Source of the DNA: Cuneatibacter sp. NSJ-177
GTDB lineage: Bacteria; Bacillota; Clostridia; Lachnospirales; Lachnospiraceae
Direction: 5' to 3'
DNA: 64,000 bases
Assembly: GCF_022867805.1 (NCBI RefSeq)
Contig: NZ_JALIFO010000001.1
Span: 682,001 to 746,000 of the forward strand
Part shown: piece by piece, positions 18,478 to 25,600 of the stretch
Numbering within the stretch: position 1 is the first letter of the stretch
Layout of the letters: each line of letters opens with the position of its first letter
Made by a program: the position numbers and the translations under genes
Notes under the pieces: generated by a model
What the model was told of the DNA's origin: nothing
Seen by the model: the letters and a program-made list of their open reading frames with translations, nothing else
The model's database searches: none

Positions 18478-18741
18478 TTATTCCGGATCGCTCCCCTGTT
18501 TTTTATTCATCAGTATTTCCAGGTAGGATTCCTGCAGAAGGTTTTCCTTGGGGATCCTTAATTCTTCGAGGATATTCCCATTGAAGTAGAGGTCCGACTC
18601 CCGTTTGAGCCTCCCCTCTTCGAATCCCGCTGCGTGGAGCGCGCCGATGACAGTGTCTTTTGTGATTTTTTTTAAGCCGCCTTGATTTCGATTTCCAGTA
18701 TGAAAGAGCCCCCTTTTTCTGGTTTGAATCCGGTAACGCCT
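18478..18741 (-). pseudogene. Open fragment without a start, possible gene remnant
   Basis: On the minus strand 87 codons are open between TAG at 18742-18744 and TAA at 18478-18480, with no ATG, GTG or TTG near the beginning. The last 60 codons have a clear coding look (third-position G/C, amphipathic segments such as TVIGALHAAGFEEGRLKRES). Just before it, in the neighbouring frame, an AAGGGGG site is followed by codons reading LEIEIKAA that stop at a T-A8 tract; restoring one base would join the two. I read this as a probably frameshifted small gene. The family is not recognised. The rest of 18257-18892 shows nothing else. Confidence 0.35.
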
Positions 18742-18892
18742 CTAGTATAACATAAAATGGGGAACGTGCATAAAAATTTAAGAGTATATTTTATTGACAG
18801 AAGCAAAGAAAAAAGATATCGCCGGGAAGGGAAAGTAGTGTGAAAATGGTAGATAAATAAGAAAAACGGACAGTGGTACGGGAATACGGAGC

Positions 18893-19348
18893 GTGGATTT
18901 ATCGAAGCGGGAGGAAACTTTGCCGAATGTTTGGAATTATGAAGAGCCGATGGCCTTTTATTGGGTGAATTATGGACACGGTTCCCTGGAAGCAAGCGCA
19001 CCGGTTCCTGTTTCGACAAACAGTATTGGCAGTATGGGGATCGTGTGGTCCGAGCGGGAAGATTGGTCACCGATCAGCCGGAACGATTTAAAGAAGCCAG
19101 ATGGTTTGGAGGAAATGGGCAGAGAAGATGTGGCCCGCTGGTATTACGAGAACTATTTGATTTATGACGGGCCTGAGATTGCGGAGATCCAGAAAACGGA
19201 TTTAGGGACGATGGAAGTTTGTGCGGTGGATGGTTCTACATTTTATCTTGACATAGATAAGAACGGAAATCTGCTTCGGGATATCTACGGGCCATACCCT
19301 GGTCATTCCGGGAATCAGTGGTACAATCCTCCGGAACCGTCGGTATAA
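18893..19348 (+). CDS. Hypothetical protein, possibly a frameshifted fragment
   Basis: A 151-residue frame with a GTG start and a weak ribosome site. It is acidic and aromatic-rich (AFYWVNYGHG, WYYENYLIYDG, STFYLDIDKNGN), without a signal peptide or membrane segment. Directly upstream, the other frame at about 18855-18939 also looks coding (NGQWYGNTERGFIEAGGNFA) and ends at a TGA within the overlap. The original gene may therefore have been longer and broken by an indel near 18935. The family is not recognised. A good terminator follows at 19415. Confidence 0.4.
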   Translation: MDLSKREETLPNVWNYEEPMAFYWVNYGHGSLEASAPVPVSTNSIGSMGIVWSEREDWSPISRNDLKKPDGLEEMGREDVARWYYENYLIYDGPEIAEIQKTDLGTMEVCAVDGSTFYLDIDKNGNLLRDIYGPYPGHSGNQWYNPPEPSV

Positions 19349-19414
19349 AGTCCTTGGCCGGCAGCGGACAGGGGATGACGCAGACGGTGAAACAGAAGTC
19401 ATTCATGGTAAAGC

Positions 19415-19444
19415 AAAAGAGCGCGAACCTTCGCGCTCTTTTTT
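19415..19444. terminator. Bidirectional intrinsic terminator
   Basis: AAAAGAGCGCGAA pairs with TTCGCGCTCTTTT around a two-base loop, with A's on one side and T's on the other. It lies between the + strand hypothetical gene and the - strand ribbon-helix-helix gene and can end both. Confidence 0.85.
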
Positions 19445-19465
19445 GAATCCATCATGAGAAAAGTC

Positions 19466-19648
19466 TCACGATCCCTCGTCCTGTTTTTTCTTCCTTTTCT
19501 TCACACATTCTGTCAGCAGGTATTCAATCTGTCCGTTGATGGAGCGGAAGTCGTCCTCCGCCCAGGCGGCCAGCTCCTGGTACAGCTTGGCGGAGAGCCG
19601 GAGAGGAACTTGTTTTTTTGTTTTTTCCTTGTCAGCTTTATCCGCCAT
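19466..19648 (-). CDS. Arc/CopG-like ribbon-helix-helix protein
   Basis: A 60-residue basic protein. QVPLRLSAKLYQELAAWAE is a ribbon strand followed by helix 1, and INGQIEYLLTECVKK is helix 2, as in Arc-type DNA-binding proteins. Such proteins bind operators as dimers. The ATG at 19648 has AAGGAGGG six bases upstream; an earlier in-frame start would overlap that site. It is 41 bases downstream of the SPFH gene, in the same direction, so the two form an operon. It is a candidate for binding the palindrome at 20718-20740. Confidence 0.75.
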   Translation of the reverse strand: MADKADKEKTKKQVPLRLSAKLYQELAAWAEDDFRSINGQIEYLLTECVKKRKKKQDEGS

Positions 19649-19689
19649 ATCGGCCCTCCTTTCAGGATCCTTGCGCAATCAGGGGGGCA

Positions 19690-20694
19690 TCAATACAGCG
19701 AGCCGCTGTTGACGATGGGCTGCGCATCTTTGTTTCCGCAGAGAACTACCAGCAAGTTGCTGACCATTGCGGCTTTTCGCTCATCATCCAATTCCACCAC
19801 ATTGTTTTCGCTCAGTTTATCAAGAGCCATCTCCACCATGCCGACCGCGCCTTCCACGATCTTCTGACGGGCCGCGATCACAGCTACGGCCTGCTGGCGC
19901 TGCAGCATGGCTGCGGCGATCTCCGGCGCGTAGGCCAGATGAGTGATCCGAACCTCCATAACTTCCAGTCCGGCGTCCTTCACACGATCCTGTAATTCGA
20001 TCTTCATCTGATCAGCGATTTCCTGGCTGCTCCCGCGAAGCGTCTTTTCATCTCCCAGATTCTCCTCATCGGCGATATCGTAAGGGTATTTTCTGGCTGT
20101 ATTCCGGATGGTGGAGTCACACTGGATCGAGAGATAGGATTTGTAATTGTTCACATTGAACACAGCCTTGGTGGGATTAACCACCTTCCAGATCACGACT
20201 GCGCCGACTTCCACCGGATTGCCCAGGCTGTCGTTGACTTTTTGCTTATTGTTGTTCAGAGTCATGATCTTTGTTGAAATCTTTTTGCTGGTGGCTTCCC
20301 CGGAACGGACGGCGATCTGCCCGGTCGACGGCTGGGAAATCTGGGACAGGGAGGTTTTGGCCGCCGGGTTTACTCCGATACAGAAAGGATTGACGAAGTA
20401 GAATCCCGATTTCTTGATGGTTCCGTGATAGTTACCGAACAGGGACAGCACCAGGGCTTCATTGGGCTGTAGCGCTTTCAGACCGCCGAGGAAAATGCAG
20501 GCGATGAGAAGAAGCAGGCAGAAAGCTGCGATCAAAAGACCACCGGCCACATAGTTTCCGTCGTTGATCATGCGGACGCCGAAGATAATGGAGAGTACGT
20601 CGGCGGCAACAAGAATCAGTTCGATCAGAAGGGCCAGGTAACCGCTCATGGGATGTAATTCTTTTTCCTGTATTTCCTTGCTGTTTGTGTTCAT
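19690..20694 (-). CDS. SPFH / Band 7 domain membrane protein
   Basis: A 334-residue stomatin/flotillin-like protein. Two hydrophobic helices lie near 20-72, followed by the SPFH domain from about 75 (ALQPNEALVLSLFGNYHG) to 270, which includes DRVKDAGLEVMEVRITHLAY and an Ala/Gln-rich stretch AAAMLQRQQA. Family members assemble into membrane scaffolds. The start has AAGGGGG before it. Its promoter carries a 23-base palindrome. It forms an operon with the ribbon-helix-helix gene. The specific role is not known. Confidence 0.87.
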   Translation of the reverse strand: MNTNSKEIQEKELHPMSGYLALLIELILVAADVLSIIFGVRMINDGNYVAGGLLIAAFCLLLLIACIFLGGLKALQPNEALVLSLFGNYHGTIKKSGFYFVNPFCIGVNPAAKTSLSQISQPSTGQIAVRSGEATSKKISTKIMTLNNNKQKVNDSLGNPVEVGAVVIWKVVNPTKAVFNVNNYKSYLSIQCDSTIRNTARKYPYDIADEENLGDEKTLRGSSQEIADQMKIELQDRVKDAGLEVMEVRITHLAYAPEIAAAMLQRQQAVAVIAARQKIVEGAVGMVEMALDKLSENNVVELDDERKAAMVSNLLVVLCGNKDAQPIVNSGSLY

Positions 20695-20717
20695 AAGAGA
20701 ACCCCCTTTTGTTGTAA

Positions 20718-20740
20718 GATGATATCAATTTGATATCATC
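20718..20740. promoter_or_regulatory. 23-base palindromic operator in the SPFH promoter
   Basis: GATGATATCAA, one central T, and TTGATATCATC form a perfect inverted repeat. It abuts the -10 box and covers the expected transcription start, a classic repressor position. Confidence 0.75.
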
Positions 20741-20769
20741 ATAGTAGCACCGATCCATTCCCCTGTCAA
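20741..20769 (-). promoter_or_regulatory. Sigma-A promoter of the SPFH operon
   Basis: On the minus strand TTGACA (20764-20769), a 17-base spacer, and TACTAT (20741-20746). Confidence 0.8.
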
Positions 20770-20772
20770 GCA

Positions 20773-20818
20773 GAAAAATAAAAACCACCCGGCTCCGAGA
20801 GAACTCAGAACCAGGCGG
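20773..20818 (-). terminator. Intrinsic terminator of the citC-like gene
   Basis: On the minus strand CCGCCTGGTTCTGA pairs with TCGGAGCCGGGTGG (several G-U pairs) and is followed by TTTTTATTTTT. It directly precedes the SPFH promoter. Confidence 0.75.
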
Positions 20819-20830
20819 CACAAAACCTTT

Positions 20831-21877
20831 TTAATAGTGGATGACTTCCTTGGCATTCCGGATAGTCTCGATAACCGGGAGCGCCCGCTCCGAAGTGAAA
20901 AACTCATAGGTGGCGGCCGGAACCACATCGCGGATCTCTTCCAGACGGCCCTCTTTAATCGCTTTGCGTACTTTTGAGGCGCTGATCGGTTCGGTTCCGT
21001 CGGTTTTCCGGGGAACGATCACGCATTCCACTCCGCAGGCGTCCAGTTCTTCCTTCATAATCCGGTTGTATATTCCAGTCACCTGGCTGAACGGCTCCTC
21101 ACCGACATAGCGGCGGTTCACGCCGAGGGCTGCGGCGATTTTCTTAAAGACATTGATATCCAGCTTGGCATGGGACTGGATGACCAGATCCTCATCCTTT
21201 AAGAAATAGGAAGGGAACGTGGCGTTTGAGATGATATAGCTTCCGGTGGGGTGGTAGATCAGATTTTTTAAATGGGAGGAGCCTGCCTTTACCAGCTCAA
21301 ACCGTACGTCAAAGGGAACCAGGGAGACGTCCTCCGAGACCACAAATACGTGGACCGCGTCGTTTTCTGCCGAGGCTTTTTCCAGGAGATACTGGTGGCC
21401 CAGCGTAAACGGGTTGGCGTTCATGACCACCACCGCGATCTTTTCTCCGGGAACCGCGGTTTTTTTCAGCTCTTCCAGGTATCCGGAAAAGCCGGTGCGG
21501 CGGTTTTCCATGAAGACGACTTTTCCATCCACCCTGGCGATCTCATAAAAGCCTAAATCATTGAAAAATTTGGCCGAATCACATTTGGTATAGAGGAACA
21601 ACTCCACATTCCCGCGGCTGTATTGATGATCCATCAGGTGGGTTACCACCTGGTTCAGCAGTCCTTCGCCCTGATGATTGGAGTCCACGGCCATGCAGCG
21701 CAGCGTGTTTTTAAAGCAGGAGCCGGTGGCAACCAGGTTGTAATCGTCATCGAACAGGCCGATGCTGTAATCCAGGTTTTTGTCTCTCTGGATGCCCTCC
21801 TTCTCCAGCAGAGCGTCCATCTTTCTCACATCTCTTTTATTGGTCGGGCGTATTTCACTTAACGTATATTCACTCAT
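20831..21877 (-). CDS. citC: [Citrate (pro-3S)-lyase] ligase
   Basis: A 348-residue CitC-type enzyme, which attaches acetate to the prosthetic-group thiol of citrate lyase using ATP. An N-terminal GNAT-like domain (ATGSCFKNTLRCMAVDSNHQ, QGEGLLNQ) is followed by a nucleotidyltransferase domain with VVMNANPFTLGHQYLLE, the family's variant of the HIGH motif, and late ISASKVRKAI. The ATG at 21877 has AAAGAAAGGA upstream. No citrate lyase subunits (citDEF) or citXG are in the window, so it is an orphan here. It may serve a lyase encoded elsewhere. Confidence 0.85.
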   Translation of the reverse strand: MSEYTLSEIRPTNKRDVRKMDALLEKEGIQRDKNLDYSIGLFDDDYNLVATGSCFKNTLRCMAVDSNHQGEGLLNQVVTHLMDHQYSRGNVELFLYTKCDSAKFFNDLGFYEIARVDGKVVFMENRRTGFSGYLEELKKTAVPGEKIAVVVMNANPFTLGHQYLLEKASAENDAVHVFVVSEDVSLVPFDVRFELVKAGSSHLKNLIYHPTGSYIISNATFPSYFLKDEDLVIQSHAKLDINVFKKIAAALGVNRRYVGEEPFSQVTGIYNRIMKEELDACGVECVIVPRKTDGTEPISASKVRKAIKEGRLEEIRDVVPAATYEFFTSERALPVIETIRNAKEVIHY

Positions 21878-21931
21878 CGGAAGCATCCTTTCTTTCTCTT
21901 TTTTCATTTCTTATGAATAATAATCTTCCTT

Positions 21932-21960
21932 ATTATACCGGTGAATAAGCGGATTGTAAA
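21932..21960 (-). promoter_or_regulatory. Sigma-A promoter of citC
   Basis: On the minus strand TTTACA (21955-21960), a 17-base spacer, and TATAAT (21932-21937). Confidence 0.75.
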
Positions 21961-22046
21961 TAGGCAGCGATGCTTTTTCACAAGTTGGGACTGCGCAGCT
22001 GACGCCATTTTTAGAACGGTACTTTTCAGAGAAACGCGAAGTCTGC

Positions 22047-22075
22047 TTGCAAAAGATTAGACAATCTGTTATAAT
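22047..22075 (+). promoter_or_regulatory. Promoter of the first cobalamin riboswitch operon
   Basis: TTGCAA at 22047-22052, a 17-base spacer, and TATAAT at 22070-22075, placed just before the riboswitch aptamer. Confidence 0.75.
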
Positions 22076-22088
22076 CAATAAATTAAAT

Positions 22089-22270
22089 AAGGGATTTTCA
22101 GTGCCCTGTGCCATGAGACACAGGGGTAAAAGGGAACCGGGTGCAAATCCCGGACGGTCCGGCCACTGTAAACAGGGAGCGAAACCGCAGACAGCCATTG
22201 TACCGGAAGGTATTGAGAAGGCGCGGGGGAACGATGATCTGTAAGTCAGGAAACCTGCTGAAAATGTTGG
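22089..22270 (+). ncRNA. Cobalamin riboswitch 1
   Basis: The aptamer shows the conserved series of this class: AAAAGGGAACCGGGTGCAAA, then CCGGCCACTGTAAAC, and near the 3' end AAGTCAGGAAACCTGC (the B12 box region). A terminator hairpin follows at about 22328, so binding of a cobalamin presumably stops transcription of the surface protein and ABC transporter genes downstream. The boundaries are approximate. Confidence 0.93.
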
Positions 22271-22327
22271 TGAATTGCTTCCGGAGAAAGCGTGAGATTC
22301 ATCCAGAGATGAGTTTATTTTTGGTGT

Positions 22328-22356
22328 CTGCACTTCGGAAAGGGCAGGCTTTTTTA
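22328..22356 (+). terminator. Riboswitch 1 expression-platform terminator
   Basis: CTGCACTT, loop CGGA, AAGGGCAG (one mismatch), then GCTTTTTTA. It is 60 bases after the aptamer. From here to 22675 there is about 320 bases of leader without a credible gene; a possible second promoter is listed separately. Confidence 0.75.
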
Positions 22357-22423
22357 TTTGCCGGAAAAGCCCTGGATGAGGCGGCGCCGAAGAATAAGCT
22401 GACCGGCAAAGCTGTAGAGATCA

Positions 22424-22452
22424 TTGACAGCCATACTCGCTTTGGACAAAAT
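22424..22452 (+). promoter_or_regulatory. Possible internal promoter after riboswitch 1
   Basis: TTGACA at 22424-22429, a 17-base spacer, and CAAAAT at 22447-22452. It is downstream of the riboswitch terminator, so transcripts from it would escape cobalamin control. The -10 box is only a partial match. Confidence 0.35.
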
Positions 22453-22675
22453 TCACAGCGATGGATTACTGACAGGTAAAAGGCCGCCTCCCAGGGCCGG
22501 GATTGTACCAAGAGTACAAAGACAGGAGGGATGGAGATCTGGATTAGGAGGGTGAGGACGTCCGATCAAGTCGGGCGGCCTGGAAATGGAACAATGCAGC
22601 CATGGAATGCGGAAAGCGATGGAGCAAGGAAATTCCTGACGCCAGGAGTATTTTAGCAGAAAGGAGATTAGGTAG

Positions 22676-25600
22676 ATGAAACACAAAAGCATGAAAATGA
22701 TTGCTTTGCTGCTGGTTCTCTCGTTGCTGGTTTCTCCGCTGCCAAATGTCAAGATATATGCGGCAGAGCCGGATCATACGGAAGAGAACGGCAACACTCT
22801 GGATGAAAAGAAAGAGCCGGCCAAGGAGAGCAGCGCGGCTCCGGAAGAGAAGAAGGAACCGGTGAAGGAAAGCAGCGCGGCTTCGGAAGAAAAGAAGGAA
22901 CCGGTGAAGGAGGAAAGCAGCGCGGCTTCGGAAGAAAAGAAAGAACCGGCGAAAGAGAGCAGCGCCGCCGAAAGCACCGAGGCCAGAAAAGAGAGCGAGG
23001 CGGAGAACTCCGCAGCCGTCTCTTCGGAAGCGAACGCTGAGACAAAAGAAAACTCCGATGTTTCCGTTCCGGAGGAAAGCAGTACGGCGGCAAATACGGA
23101 GGAGAGCAGCGCAGCAGAGACGCAGGCTGCGCCGGAAAACACCGAGACCACGGCTGCTGCGCAGACGGGAAAAGCGCCCGCAGGTGAGGTTGTTTCGGGG
23201 GAACAGGCTTCTGATGTGGTTCAGGCCGTCGAAGAGGCCGTATTGCTGGCAGCAGAGGGCGAACAGCCGGTGAAACCGACGGCGGCGATTGGCGGCGTGA
23301 CGGTAGTGAAAAATGACGGTGGTTCGTATGGAATGTTCCCCATTACCGATGCGGTCTGCACCGTAAACGGAGATGTGATTGAAATCTCCTTTAAGACCGG
23401 AGCCAAAAAGACATTTGACCGGCTCTATCTGGGATATCAGTCCGACGAGGATAAATCCGGCTACTTTACCGGAAATAATACTGGAAGTACCTGCGAATTT
23501 ACCATCAGGGTTCCGCTTTCTTCGGCGAACAGCTGGATCCCTGTTGCAGTGGGGCGCTCGGATACGGAGGCTTGGTCGGAAAATTATCTGTGGATGAGTA
23601 TTCCCAGGGTTCTGGTAATCACCAAACAGCCGGAGGCGGTCAGCAAAAAAGCCGGGGAAACCGTGAGCCTTTCCGTGGAAGCCGAGGGAGATGGGCTGAC
23701 ATATCAGTGGCAGTACAGCTCCGACGGAAGCAGCTGGGCCGGCTGTGCGGACGGCAGCGCAAATTCGGCAGCGTACAGCTTTGTTATGGCGGCGGACTTG
23801 TCCGGCCAGTATCGCTGTGTGGTGAGAGACGGCATGGGGGCTGAGGCGGTTACCAATGCGGTGAAGGTAAGCACGGTCAGCGAGCAGGAAGGCTTTTTGG
23901 CCGATGATGGGATTACAGCCATATATGGCAGCGATGATGCAAAAAAGCCAGGACAAGTATATACCATGTTCAAGATTGCAGCGTCTAAGGCTGTGATCAG
24001 GGGCGATGGGATTGAAGTTACGATCTGGGTGAGCCCGGCGTCCAGCGGTAATTTCTCCTATGATGCCATCTATATCGGAAAAAAGGACGATAACCCCAAA
24101 GAGCCTATTGTTTTAGGGGAAGTGGATGCGGATAAGAATCTTCAGAAATTCCATTTTACCGTTCCTTTCAGTGCTTCAGGCGGAGAGGTGCATTTTGTGC
24201 CAAGGAGCGCCTCCAAGGGAACATGGAGCACCAGCAGTTCTCTGGCACTTAAAATTCCTGCATTAAGCGACTTTACAAAGCCTGCGGAGATCACCATCAC
24301 CACCCAGCCGGAGAAGGAGATTGTGACAAACGCGGGCGCGGAGGTAGTTCTCTCCGTAGTGGCAACCGATGATGGGGGAACCGCGCTATCCTACCAGTGG
24401 CAGTACAGTGCCGACGGAACCGCATGGACGGACTGCACCGGCGACAGTGCAAAGACTTCCGAGTACCGCTTTGTCATGGCGGCGGATTTGGCCGGGCAGT
24501 ACCGCTGTGTGATCACCGGCGGAGCCGGCACTACAGCCACCTCCACAGCGGCCACAGTCAGAGAGACGTCCGCCCCTGTGGTGACGGGAAGCGCAGTCAA
24601 AGTTGTAAAGGACAATGGGGCCGAGTTTGCAATGTTTAAGATCGGCGAATCCACTGTGATGGCTGAAGGAGACGAGCTGGAAATTACGATTTCTACGACG
24701 AATACATCCTTTGATAAACTCTATTTGGGCTATAAGGACGATGCCTCCAAGACTCCGGTGATCGCGGGGACCCAACTGGCCTCCGGCGGCTGGACCTTTA
24801 CCTTCCGCCTGCCCATTTCCGATAAGGGAAAAGTGCTTCCGGTTTGCCTGGGATATCCGGAGGACAATGCGAAGGATTGGTATACGAATCAGCAGCTTTG
24901 GATTTATATCCCGGATGAAGTCAAGGATCTTCCGACCGAAACGGACAGTATCCAGGCGATCGCAGGCGGCACCGGCGCTGCCTACAATAATTTTACAATC
25001 GTTTCTTCCAAGGCAGTGTTAAAAGGAGATGCGGTAATCCTTACCCTACAGGTAAAAGGAAACAAATGGACCAAATTGTATCAAGGCCTTCAGGCCGATG
25101 CCAATAAGACGGCGACCTGCACCGGCTCTTACGATGACCAAGCCGACAGGACTACCTTTACCTTCCGCGTCCCGGCGGAAAAGCAGGGAATGAATATTCC
25201 TGTGACGCCCGGAAACACCAGCGGATGGTTCCAATATGCCAGAGACCTGTTCATTAATGTGCCGAACCTGGAAGGGAAGGCAAATACAACGGCGGGCGGC
25301 ACTTATGAATTGTACGGATCCGCCTATCCGGTTTCCAGCTATATCAGCTTGAGCTTTGAGCGGGGGAGCAGTGTCACGATCGACGGCGGCACGGCCACGG
25401 TAACTATGGTGACTCAGGCGAAGGATTATGACAAGCTTTACATCGGCCAGGCCGGCGATGCGGATTCCTTGAAGAATGCCAAGGCAGTAAATGCGGTTCC
25501 CAGAACCGATATCGGTGATACCTATAAAAGCTTTACTTTTACCATTCCGGCCTCGGATCTGGGAAAAGAAGTCAGCTATGTGGTACATATTGAAAAGACC

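Noticed and set aside
22141-22479. 112-codon plus-strand frame across riboswitch 1 and its leader
   Set aside because: It starts inside the aptamer and runs through the terminator; composition follows RNA structure, and no ribosome site is seen.
22783-22970. Tandem repeats that might be a CRISPR-like array
   Set aside because: Units are about 42-45 bases, in frame, without unique spacers; they encode the EEKKEPVKESSAAS repeats of the surface protein.
22544-23956. Long minus-strand open frame opposite the giant repeat protein
   Set aside because: It mirrors the biased, stop-poor codons of the plus-strand gene, encodes Arg/Phe/Leu-rich low-complexity sequence, and crosses the leader; no ribosome site or family resemblance.
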